Origin: Pseudomonadota bacterium | GTDB taxonomy: Bacteria > Pseudomonadota > Gammaproteobacteria > Burkholderiales > Burkholderiaceae_C | DNA length: 37,109 nucleotides | Assembly (NCBI GenBank): GCA_018240985.1 | Contig: JAFEER010000090.1 | Span: forward strand, 1 to 37,109 | Direction of reading: 5' to 3' | Part shown: in pieces, positions 1 through 7,009 of the stretch | Layout: every line of letters begins with the position of its first letter | How positions within the stretch are numbered: the stretch's first letter is position 1 | Notes under the pieces: model-generated | Told to the model about the DNA's origin: nothing | Databases searched by the model: none | The model's input: the letters and a program-made list of their open reading frames with translations, nothing else | Position numbers and translations under genes: made by a program

Positions 1-225
1 AAGGCGCTGGCCGCCGTGCTGCCCGACGTGCAGCCGGGTGACCGCCTCACGGGCCTTTACCAACCCGGCGTGGGCATGCGTCTGTGGCGCGGCTCGCAGG
101 CGCTGGGCGCGATAGACGATCCCGAGCTGGCGCGCCGCTTCTTCGGCATCTGGTTGTCGCCGCGCACGTCCGAGCCCGGCCTGCGCAGCGCCTTGCTGGC
201 GCGCAAACCAGGAGCCGGGCCATGA
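1..225 (+). CDS. Chalcone isomerase-like protein, C-terminal part (5' end outside window)
   Basis: The frame is open from base 1 and ends at TGA 223-225, giving about 74 C-terminal residues. The stretch GDRLTGLYQPGVGMRLW followed by FFGIWLSPRTSEPGLR is typical of bacterial chalcone-isomerase-like proteins. These are periplasmic or lipid-associated proteins of unclear enzymatic role and are not true flavonoid enzymes. The stop codon overlaps the ATG of the next gene by ATGA, so the two are translationally coupled and belong to the same operon. Such proteins are often found beside DUF3833, cyclopropane-fatty-acid-synthase-like and photolyase genes, which fits what follows here. The family assignment rests on remembered motif similarity; the N-terminus is not visible. 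Confidence 0.72.
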   Translation, partial: KALAAVLPDVQPGDRLTGLYQPGVGMRLWRGSQALGAIDDPELARRFFGIWLSPRTSEPGLRSALLARKPGAGP

Positions 226-1532
226 CCCGCGCCCTGCCATGGGATTTTTCGAAGGTGTTGCCTTGGCGCGCCGGGCTGGCCTATGGGCTGCTGGGCCTGC
301 CCCTGGCCTTTGCCGCGTTGCCGCTGTACGTGGTGCTGCCGCATTACTACGCCAGCAATCTCGGGCTGCCGCTGGCCACCGTGGGGGCGCTGCTGCTGCT
401 GGTGCGGCTGATGGATGCGGGGGCTGATCCGCTGCTGGGGCGTTTGAGCGACCTGCTGTACCGCCGCACCGTGCATCCGGTTTTGTGGGTGGCTGGCGCC
501 TCGGCGCTGCTCCTGGGCAGCGGCATGGCGGGGTTGTTCTTTCCACTGGTGCAGGGGCCAACAGCGCTGGCGGCCTGGATGGTGGCGGGGCTTTTGTTCA
601 CCTGCCTGGCGCACAGTCTGCTGGTCATTGCCCACCAGGCCTGGGGGGTGCGCCTGGGCGGCGACGGCGTGCAGCGCAGCCGCATCGTGGCCTGGCGCGA
701 GGGGCCCGGGTTGATCGGCGTGGTCACGGCCAGCGCGCTCTCGGTGGCTTGGGGCGCTGGCGCCATGCTGGGGGTATTCGCGCTGGCGCTGCTGACCGGC
801 TGGCTGGCGCTTTGGCAGGCACCGCGCCCGCCGTTTGCCACCGAGCCGCGTGAGAGGCGCGAGCCGCGCAAGCTGCAGCTTTGGCAGCCGCTGACCGAGG
901 AACCCTTCCGCCGACTGCTGGCGGTGTTTTTGTGCAATGGCATCGCCAGCGCCATCCCGGCCGCGCTGATGCTGTTTTTCGCACAAGACCGGCTGCTGGC
1001 CTCGCCGCCGCAGATTGCGCTGTTCCTGGTGCTGTATTTCGTCAGCGGTGCGCTGTCCATGCCCGGCTGGCTGCGGGTAGTGCGCCGCTTCGGGTTGGAG
1101 CGGGCGTGGCTGGCTGGCATGCTGCTGGCGGTGGCCTGCTTTGGCTGGGCAGCTGCGCTACAGGGCGGGCAGGTGGCGGCCTTTGCCGTGATCTGCGTGC
1201 TGTCGGGCGCAGCCTTAGGCGCTGATCTGGCCGTGCCCGGCGCGCTGCTGGCCCTTTTGATCGAGCGCCAGGGCGCCCAGGGCGCGCAAGACGGCGCCTA
1301 CCTGGGCTGGTGGAACCTGGCCACCAAACTCAACCTGGCGCTGGCCGCCGGGGCAACGCTGCCGCTATTGCAATGGCTGGGCTACGTGCCCGGGAGCCAA
1401 GACCCGCTGGCACTGCAACGCCTGGCGTGGATTTATGCGCTGCTGCCCTGTGCGCTCAAGCTCATGGCGGCCTGGCTGCTGCACCGACTGTTGATCGCCT
1501 CTCGAAACCCGTCCCAAGGAGTGACATCATGA
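222..1532 (+). CDS. MFS transporter (GPH/MFS_2-like permease)
   Basis: A protein of 436 residues with about 12 hydrophobic segments. The start is ATG 222, which overlaps the preceding stop; the frame is open further upstream but that part reads antisense-like and hydrophilic. The N-terminal part contains RLMDAGADPLLGRLSD, the cytoplasmic-loop signature of the glycoside-pentoside-hexuronide type of major facilitator proteins, which move a solute by cation symport across the inner membrane. A hydrophilic central loop lies near residues 205-225. The substrate cannot be read from the sequence. Its place between a chalcone-isomerase-like gene and a DUF3833 lipoprotein suggests envelope or lipid-linked transport rather than sugar uptake, but that is inference. 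The stop overlaps the next ATG by ATGA. Confidence 0.85.
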   Translation: MTRALPWDFSKVLPWRAGLAYGLLGLPLAFAALPLYVVLPHYYASNLGLPLATVGALLLLVRLMDAGADPLLGRLSDLLYRRTVHPVLWVAGASALLLGSGMAGLFFPLVQGPTALAAWMVAGLLFTCLAHSLLVIAHQAWGVRLGGDGVQRSRIVAWREGPGLIGVVTASALSVAWGAGAMLGVFALALLTGWLALWQAPRPPFATEPRERREPRKLQLWQPLTEEPFRRLLAVFLCNGIASAIPAALMLFFAQDRLLASPPQIALFLVLYFVSGALSMPGWLRVVRRFGLERAWLAGMLLAVACFGWAAALQGGQVAAFAVICVLSGAALGADLAVPGALLALLIERQGAQGAQDGAYLGWWNLATKLNLALAAGATLPLLQWLGYVPGSQDPLALQRLAWIYALLPCALKLMAAWLLHRLLIASRNPSQGVTS

Positions 1533-2065
1533 ACACACGCCGCCATGTCCTTTTTGCCCTGCTCGCGGGCTCGGCTGTGCTCGCGGGATGCGCCAGCCCC
1601 CAGGTGAGCGACTACGCCCAGCAGCGGCCCAAGCTGGAGCTCGATCGCTATTTCAATGGCCGCGTTCACGCCCATGGCATGTTTCAAAAGCGCGGTGGCG
1701 AGGTGGCGCGCCGCTTCACCGTGGTGATGGACTGCCACTGGAAAGGCAGCCAGGGCGTGCTGGACGAGGCGTTCACCTATTCCGACGGCACAACCCAGCG
1801 CCGCGTCTGGCACCTGACCAAGCACGCGGATGGTCGCTACACCGGCCGCGCCGACGACGTGGTGGGAGAGGCTGAGGGGCAGGAGTCCGGCAACGCCTTC
1901 CGCTGGAACTACACGCTGCGCCTGCCGGTGGACGGCAAGGAGTACGACGTGCAGTTCGACGACTGGATGTTCCTGATCGACGAGCGCGTGCTGCTCAACC
2001 GCGCCACCATGAGCAAGTTTGGCGTCACGCTGGGCGAGGTGCTGCTGTCCTTCACCAAGGAATAG
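1529..2065 (+). CDS. DUF3833 family lipoprotein
   Basis: A 178-residue protein. ATG 1529 is preceded by a purine-rich AAGGAG and overlaps the MFS stop, so I prefer it over the longer open frame. The first 20 residues form a lipoprotein signal peptide ending in the lipobox LAGC (Cys21), so the mature protein is probably anchored in a membrane facing the periplasm. The rest contains GRVHAHGMFQKRGGEV and a C-terminal DDWMFLIDERVLLNRATMSK, which are characteristic of DUF3833. The family has no established reaction. It recurs with SDR, photolyase and cyclopropane-fatty-acid-synthase-like genes in proteobacterial stress clusters, and here lies directly upstream of an SDR. Confidence 0.85.
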   Translation: MNTRRHVLFALLAGSAVLAGCASPQVSDYAQQRPKLELDRYFNGRVHAHGMFQKRGGEVARRFTVVMDCHWKGSQGVLDEAFTYSDGTTQRRVWHLTKHADGRYTGRADDVVGEAEGQESGNAFRWNYTLRLPVDGKEYDVQFDDWMFLIDERVLLNRATMSKFGVTLGEVLLSFTKE

Positions 2066-2069
2066 CGCC

Positions 2070-2852
2070 GTGCCCCTCAACCCCCCCATCACCGACTGGT
2101 GCGGCCAACGCGTGTGGCTGATCGGCGCGTCCAGCGGCATCGGGCGCGCCGTGGCCGCGCTGCTGCACGCGCGTGGCGCGCAGGTGTGCGTGTCGGCGCG
2201 CCAGCAAGGCCTGCTCGACGCCTTCGTGCGCGAGCATCCCGGCAGCCAGGCGCTGGCGCTCGACGTGACGGACGCGCAGGCCGTCGCCGGCGCTGCGCAA
2301 CAACTGCTGGCCGGTGGCCCGCTGGACCTGGTGTGTTATTGCGCCGGCCACTACCGCCCCATGTCGGCCAGCGCGTTGGATCTGGCCGAGCTGTTGCAGC
2401 ACCAGCGCGTGAACGTCACGGGCGCGCTGCAGGTGCTGGCTGCGGTGGTGCCCGCGCTGCTGCAGGCGGCCCGCGCCGGGCGCACGCCGCACCTGAGCCT
2501 GGTGGCCAGCGCGGCCGGCTGGCGCGGCCTGCCGCAAAGCCTGGCCTATGGCCCCACCAAGGCGGCGCTGATCAATCTGGCGGAAAACCTGTTTTTTGAT
2601 CTGCGCCCCCAGGGGGTGGGCGTGAGCCTGGTCAACCCCGGTTTCGTCGATACCCCGCTGACGGCGCAAAACCAGTTTTCCATGCCGGCGCTCATCACGC
2701 CGGAGCAGGCGGCGCTGGCCATCGTGCGCGGCTGGGAACGGGGGCAGTTCGAGGTGCACTTTCCCAAGCGTTTCACGGGCGTGCTCAAGGTCATGCGCTG
2801 CCTGCCGTACCGCTGGTATTTCCCCCTGGTACACCGTTTCACGGGGCTTTGA
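2070..2852 (+). CDS. Short-chain dehydrogenase/reductase (SDR)
   Basis: A 260-residue classical SDR oxidoreductase using NAD(P). The start is GTG 2070, four bases after the DUF3833 stop; the frame runs further upstream inside DUF3833 but has no better signal. The glycine-rich cofactor motif GASSGIG is near residue 18. The Asn of the Rossmann core lies in RVNVTGALQ, the catalytic Ser in SLVASAAGW, and the catalytic Tyr/Lys pair in YGPTKAAL. The motif NPGFVDTPLT follows as expected. The C-terminal extension KRFTGVLKVMRCLPYRWYF is basic and aromatic and could touch the membrane. The substrate is unknown; position within the photolyase cluster hints at lipid modification. Confidence 0.88.
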   Translation: MPLNPPITDWCGQRVWLIGASSGIGRAVAALLHARGAQVCVSARQQGLLDAFVREHPGSQALALDVTDAQAVAGAAQQLLAGGPLDLVCYCAGHYRPMSASALDLAELLQHQRVNVTGALQVLAAVVPALLQAARAGRTPHLSLVASAAGWRGLPQSLAYGPTKAALINLAENLFFDLRPQGVGVSLVNPGFVDTPLTAQNQFSMPALITPEQAALAIVRGWERGQFEVHFPKRFTGVLKVMRCLPYRWYFPLVHRFTGL

Positions 2853-2854
2853 AC

Positions 2855-3352
2855 ATGCAGACTTCGCTCCCACTTGCTGACTGGAAGACGCAGGCCGCCA
2901 CGCAGCGGCTGATTGCGCTGTACGAGCAGCTCTCGCCCGCGCAGCTGTCCGGGCTGGACACCTATTACGCGCCCGACGCGCATTTCAAGGATCCTTTCAA
3001 CGACGTGCGCGGCGTGCCCGCCATCGCGCAGATTTTTGCCCACATGTTCGCCACGCTGGATCAACCCCGCTTCACCGTCACCCAACACATCGTGCAGGGT
3101 GACCAGGCCTTTCTGGGCTGGGAGTTCCGTTTTCGCATGCGCCGCTGGCAGCCGCAGGTGGAGCAATGCATCCACGGCGCCACTCTGGTGCGCTTTGACG
3201 CCGAGGGCCGCGTGGTGCTGCACCGCGACTACTGGGATGCAGCCCAGGAGCTGTACGAAAAACTGCCCGTGCTGGGCCGCCTGATGCGCTGGCTGCGCCA
3301 ATCAGCCTCGGCCACCGCCAAGGACTCTCATGCTTACCGTCCATCACCTTGA
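2855..3352 (+). CDS. NTF2-like (SnoaL-type) protein
   Basis: A 165-residue protein; ATG 2855 is chosen (TTG 2849 is also in frame and overlaps the SDR stop). The pattern of an N-terminal helix, then YYAPDAHFKDPFNDVRG, then FRFRMRR and a terminal RVVLHRDYWD is the cone-shaped NTF2/SnoaL fold: small alpha+beta barrels that bind or isomerise hydrophobic ligands. No catalytic Asp/His set can be assigned with certainty. It overlaps the following GST gene by 23 bases, so the two are probably co-translated. NTF2-like genes of this type occur next to SDR, DUF3833 and photolyase genes in related genomes, from memory. Confidence 0.75.
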   Translation: MQTSLPLADWKTQAATQRLIALYEQLSPAQLSGLDTYYAPDAHFKDPFNDVRGVPAIAQIFAHMFATLDQPRFTVTQHIVQGDQAFLGWEFRFRMRRWQPQVEQCIHGATLVRFDAEGRVVLHRDYWDAAQELYEKLPVLGRLMRWLRQSASATAKDSHAYRPSP

Positions 3353-4019
3353 AACGTCGCGCTCGCAGCGCATCCTCTGGCTGCTCGAAGAGCTGGCCGT
3401 GCCGTATGACATCCGCCTCTACCGGCGCGATCCGGTGACCCGGCTGGCGCCTGCGGCGCTGAAAAAAATCCACCCGCTGGGTAAATCTCCGGTCGTGACC
3501 GATGGCGATACCGTGGTGGCCGAATCGGGCGCCATCATCGAATACTTGGTGGAGCGCTTCGGCGCCCAGGCACCGGCCGATCTGGCCCATCTGGAGCCCG
3601 CGCGGGGCACGCCCGAGCACCGCCAGTGCCGCTACTGGATGCACTTCGCCGAGGGCTCGCTGATGAATTGGCTGGTGATGCAACTGGTGTTCGACACGAT
3701 CCCGCGCCAGCCCATGCCGTTTTTTGTGCGCCCGATCGCTCGCGCCCTGTGCGGCAAGGTGCAGCAAAAACTCATTCACCCGAATGTGCAAACCGCCCTG
3801 GCCTTCATGGAGGCACACCTGGCGCAGCACCCGTGGTTTGCGGGCGACTACCTGAGCATGGCCGATTTTCAAATGAGCTTTGCCGTCGAAGCCGCCCTGG
3901 CACGCGGCGGCAACGAAGGCGCATGGCCGCACTTGCTGGCCTACCGTCAGCGCATGCAGGCGCGACCAGCCTATCGGCGCGCTCTGGACAAGGGCGGGCC
4001 GGTGTTGATGCAAGCCTGA
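3330..4019 (+). CDS. Glutathione S-transferase
   Basis: A 229-residue protein with the two-domain GST layout. The N-terminal thioredoxin-like domain (about residues 1-80) carries SRSQRILWLLEELAVPYD, the cis-proline region GKSPVVTDGD and the glutathione-binding VAESGAIIEYL. The C-terminal helical domain holds FAGDYLSMADFQMSF, the usual N-capping box. It conjugates or removes glutathione in the cytoplasm; the acceptor is unknown. The N-terminal catalytic residue would be Ser or Thr near position 9-11 rather than Cys. The gene starts inside the NTF2-like gene and ends 58 bases before the photolyase start, consistent with one stress operon. Confidence 0.9.
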   Translation: MLTVHHLETSRSQRILWLLEELAVPYDIRLYRRDPVTRLAPAALKKIHPLGKSPVVTDGDTVVAESGAIIEYLVERFGAQAPADLAHLEPARGTPEHRQCRYWMHFAEGSLMNWLVMQLVFDTIPRQPMPFFVRPIARALCGKVQQKLIHPNVQTALAFMEAHLAQHPWFAGDYLSMADFQMSFAVEAALARGGNEGAWPHLLAYRQRMQARPAYRRALDKGGPVLMQA

Positions 4020-4077
4020 AGCCAGCCCAAACAAGATGACAGCCCCAACCCACACCGACCCACGAGAGGCGTCTGTC

Positions 4078-5541
4078 ATGGCCCCGAGTGCCCTGGTCTG
4101 GCTGCGCCGCGACCTGCGCTGCGACGACCATGCCGCGCTGTACCACGCGCTGCGCCGCTTCGAGCGGGTGTATTGCGCCTTTGTGTTCGACACCGATATC
4201 CTGGATGCGTTGCCCACGCGCAGCGACCGGCGCGTGGAGTTCATCCACGCCAGTGTGCTGGAGTTGCATGCGCACCTGCAGCAATTGGCCGCGCTCAGCG
4301 GCGCCTCCGGCGGGGGGTTGATCGTGCGCCATGGCCCGGCGCTGCAGTGCATCGCTCAGCTCGCGCAAGAGCTGGGCGTGCAAGAAGTTCTGGCCAACCG
4401 CGACTACGAGCCCGAGGCCATCGCGCGCGACCAGCGGGTGGCCGACGCCTTGCGCACACTGGGCATCGCCTTCAGCGACTACAAGGACCAGGTGCTGCTG
4501 GAGCGCGATGAGGTGCTGACCCAGCAAGGCCGCCCCTACAGCGTGTTCACGCCCTACAAGCGCGCCTGGCTGCAACGGCTGGACGCCTTTCAGCTCAAAC
4601 CCTATCCCGTCGATCGCTACGCCCAGCACCTGGCACCGCCGCCCGCGAACGAGCGCCTGCCCACGCTGGCAGAGCTGGGCTTCGCCCCCACCAATCTGCA
4701 TGACTTGGCCTTGCCCACGGGCATGCGCGGCGCGCAGCAGCTGCTGCAGGACTTCGCGCCGCGCATGGCGGCCTACAAAGAGGCGCGCGACTATCCCGGG
4801 CGCAAGGGCGTGTCCTACCTGTCGGTACACCTGCGCTTTGGCACCGTGTCCATCCGCCAGCTGGCGGCGCTGGCGGCAAAGCAGGCAGAACAGGGCTGCG
4901 CGGGCGCGCAGACCTGGCTGTCCGAGCTGGCCTGGCGCGACTTTTACTTCATGATTTTGTGGCACCACCCGCAGGTGGTCACGCAGTGCTTCAAGCCCGA
5001 GTACGACCGCGTGCAATGGGACGAGGCGCCCGCGCTGTGGCAGGCCTGGTGCCAGGCGCGCACTGGCTATCCGCTGGTGGACGCCGCCCTGCGCCAGCTG
5101 CTGCAAACCGGCTATATGCACAACCGCCTGCGCATGGTGGTGGCGAGCTTTCTGACCAAGGATCTGGGAGTTGACTGGCGCCGGGGCGAGCGCTTTTTTG
5201 CCCAGAACCTAAACGACTACGACCTGTCCGCCAACAACGGCGGCTGGCAGTGGGCGGCGTCCACGGGGTGCGACGCGCAACCCTACTTTCGCATTTTCAA
5301 CCCCATCACGCAGTCGCAGCGCTTTGACCCTGAAGGCACGTTCATCCGCCGCTACCTGCCCGAGCTGGCGCGCGTGCCTGATGCGCACATCCACTTCCCG
5401 GCCGCCATGAAGCCAGCAGCGTTAGCTGTCTGTGGCCTGCGCCTGGGTGTGGACTACCCGCTGCCTGTCGTTGACCACGCACGGGCAAGAGAACGCACGC
5501 TGATGCGGTTTTCGCTTCTGCCAGAAAGTGACACTTCATGA
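4078..5541 (+). CDS. phrB: Deoxyribodipyrimidine photo-lyase (CPD photolyase, class I)
   Basis: A 487-residue flavoprotein that uses blue light to split UV-induced cyclobutane pyrimidine dimers. ATG 4078 has a GAGAGG eight bases upstream and begins just before LVWLRRDLR; an in-frame ATG at 4036 would add 14 residues and has a weak ribosome site. The N-terminal antenna domain is followed by the FAD domain with TGYPLVDAALRQL (about residue 328), MHNRLRMVVASFLTKDL, and NNGGWQWAASTGCDAQPYFR (about residue 386). These contain the FAD pocket and the Trp electron-transfer route. The C-terminus VVDHARARERTL is normal, but the last residues MRFSLLPESDTS look unusual and may come from a junction with the downstream element. 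The stop lies 12 bases before the LysR start. Confidence 0.95.
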   Translation: MAPSALVWLRRDLRCDDHAALYHALRRFERVYCAFVFDTDILDALPTRSDRRVEFIHASVLELHAHLQQLAALSGASGGGLIVRHGPALQCIAQLAQELGVQEVLANRDYEPEAIARDQRVADALRTLGIAFSDYKDQVLLERDEVLTQQGRPYSVFTPYKRAWLQRLDAFQLKPYPVDRYAQHLAPPPANERLPTLAELGFAPTNLHDLALPTGMRGAQQLLQDFAPRMAAYKEARDYPGRKGVSYLSVHLRFGTVSIRQLAALAAKQAEQGCAGAQTWLSELAWRDFYFMILWHHPQVVTQCFKPEYDRVQWDEAPALWQAWCQARTGYPLVDAALRQLLQTGYMHNRLRMVVASFLTKDLGVDWRRGERFFAQNLNDYDLSANNGGWQWAASTGCDAQPYFRIFNPITQSQRFDPEGTFIRRYLPELARVPDAHIHFPAAMKPAALAVCGLRLGVDYPLPVVDHARARERTLMRFSLLPESDTS

Positions 5542-5543
5542 AG
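5534..5543. repeat. Perfect 10-bp palindrome at the photolyase/LysR junction
   Basis: CTTCATGAAG is perfectly self-complementary and contains the photolyase stop codon TGA 5539-5541. It directly follows an imperfect inverted repeat GAAAGTG-A-CACTTC (5524-5537). Both lie 10-30 bases before the LysR start, where a regulator-binding site or a recombination scar would be expected. No function can be proved from sequence. Confidence 0.4.
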
Positions 5544-5553
5544 CCAAAGAACT

Positions 5554-6498
5554 ATGGAATTACGACACCTCCGTTGCTTTTTGGCTGTCGCTGAAGAGCT
5601 GCATTTTGCGCGCGCCGCTGAGCGGCTGCATATCGAGCAGTCGCCCCTGTCGCGAGCCATCAAGGAACTCGAAGAAGAGTTGGGGGTTGCGCTATTCGCC
5701 CGCACCACCCGCAGCACACGATTGACCCGCGCCGGCACACTGTTTTTGGAGCACGTGCGCCGCGTATTCACAGCCTTGGAACAAGCGCGCGATAGCGTGA
5801 AAGCGGCGGCAAGCGGCTTTCACGGACAGTTGCGCGTGGCTTTGTCGGACGGCATCACGCCTTCGCGCTTACCGGCCGTGCTGGCGCTATGCCGCCAGGA
5901 AGAGCCCGAAGTTGAAATACGGTTCTTCGAAATACCGCTGTCACAGCAGATCAAGGGGTTGCACGACGACCTGTACGACGTGGGCTTCGCGCAGTCCGAT
6001 GAGGTGGGCGATGGCGTTGTCGCCTTGCCTGTCTGGAGCGATGCGATCATGGTGGCGGTACCTGCGCGGCACCCGCTGCTGATCCACAAGCGCATTCCGC
6101 TGGATGAACTACTGCGATATCCGCTTGTCCTGTGCGATCCACAAGTCTGTGAAGGCCCTGCCAGACACTTCGATCGGATACTGCGCCGAGCAGACACGGA
6201 GCCGTTGGTCGCAGAACGAGTCGCTTCGTGTGATCTGATGATGACACTGGTATCTGCTGGCTTCGCGCTTGGGCTGGCTGGCGCCTCGCGTATTGCTGCC
6301 AGCCATGAAACGGGCGTGGTGGCCCGGCCGCTGGCGATACGCGTGCCGCCACTGACGACCTACTTGTTGCACGCCGAAGGCGAGCCGTCTGATGTGCTTG
6401 CGCGCTTCATTGAGCGTGTGCAGGCCATCGATTCACCGGAACACCCTATGCCCAAGCCGGGCAAACATTCCGATTCGCTGGAGGAACCCGCGTCATGA
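5554..6498 (+). CDS. LysR-family transcriptional regulator of the conjugation module
   Basis: A 314-residue protein with an N-terminal winged helix-turn-helix: MELRHLRCFLAVAEELHFAR, then AAERLHIEQSPLSRAIKELE, the standard LysR recognition region (about residues 17-40). A linker helix is followed by a two-lobed effector domain from about residue 90. LysR genes at this position, just before eexN and traG, are a regular part of Tn4371-type ICEs, where the regulator is thought to act on the transfer genes. It faces the same way as the operon and overlaps eexN by ATGA, so it may autoregulate. The ligand is unknown. The gene starts only 12 bases after photolyase with no obvious promoter, so it may be read from upstream or from within the phr end. 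Confidence 0.9.
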   Translation: MELRHLRCFLAVAEELHFARAAERLHIEQSPLSRAIKELEEELGVALFARTTRSTRLTRAGTLFLEHVRRVFTALEQARDSVKAAASGFHGQLRVALSDGITPSRLPAVLALCRQEEPEVEIRFFEIPLSQQIKGLHDDLYDVGFAQSDEVGDGVVALPVWSDAIMVAVPARHPLLIHKRIPLDELLRYPLVLCDPQVCEGPARHFDRILRRADTEPLVAERVASCDLMMTLVSAGFALGLAGASRIAASHETGVVARPLAIRVPPLTTYLLHAEGEPSDVLARFIERVQAIDSPEHPMPKPGKHSDSLEEPAS

Positions 6499-6773
6499 AG
6501 AAGATCATTCCGTTCTTGTTAGTGGCCGCGTTGACTGCGTGCGGCCAGTCCGAAACGCCTCAGAAGGCCAACACCTTGGAGGCGAACATTCCGACAGTGG
6601 AAGAACTGGCGGCCAACCCCGAACGGCTCAAAGAGCTGCGCCAGCAATGCAAGACCGACCGCCCCAAGCTGGGCGACTTGCTATGCAACCGGGTAGCCGA
6701 GGCCACGCGCAAACGGTTCTATGGTGATGGCGAAACACCCTACACACCGCCGAAGGAACCTCCCAAGTTCTGA
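6495..6773 (+). CDS. eexN: EexN family entry-exclusion lipoprotein
   Basis: A 92-residue protein with a short lipoprotein signal peptide and lipobox LTAC (Cys16). The mature part contains PTVEELAANPERLKELRQQC and a second Cys in LLCNRV, typical of EexN-type lipoproteins encoded in Tn4371-family and related conjugative modules. These are thought to stop a cell that already holds the element from receiving it again. The C-terminus RKRFYGDGETPYTPP closely resembles the end of TrbJ in the same operon (RRRFLGDGTPYTP), suggesting that the exclusion protein copies part of its transfer partner. It overlaps the LysR stop by ATGA; traG begins 236 bases later. Confidence 0.85.
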   Translation: MKKIIPFLLVAALTACGQSETPQKANTLEANIPTVEELAANPERLKELRQQCKTDRPKLGDLLCNRVAEATRKRFYGDGETPYTPPKEPPKF

Positions 6774-7009
6774 TTGGCGGCGGATCGCCGCATCGCCTTC
6801 ATTTTTCTGTTCAATACGCCGCAATGCGCCTTCGCTTACGGTGTTTTTCTTTGGCTCGACGCCGCTTGAATTCTGCCTTTTTGCTCGACCTTTCTGCTGG
6901 AAACGGTCTTTGACCGGCACTGACTCGGCACCGATCCTGACGCCTGCGGCACGTCCTTGTGCCGCTTCTTCCATGAGGAAGCAGCGCAGGAGAAATCGGA
7001 GGCCAGGTC
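6774..7009. other. Non-coding gap between eexN and traG with a small hairpin
   Basis: 236 bases with no convincing gene, the largest gap inside the transfer operon. It is more AT-rich in its first half (6795-6900). A 7-bp perfect stem GCGGCAC-GTCCTT-GTGCCGC lies at 6946-6965, followed by TTCTT, about 45 bases before the traG ATG. A traG ribosome site (GGAG) follows. The hairpin could be a weak attenuator, or the gap may hold a traG promoter; I cannot assign clear -35/-10 boxes. Confidence 0.45.

Noticed and set aside
4036-4077. Longer photolyase N-terminus from ATG 4036
   Set aside because: Weak ribosome site compared with ATG 4078, and the added 14 residues precede the normal family start.
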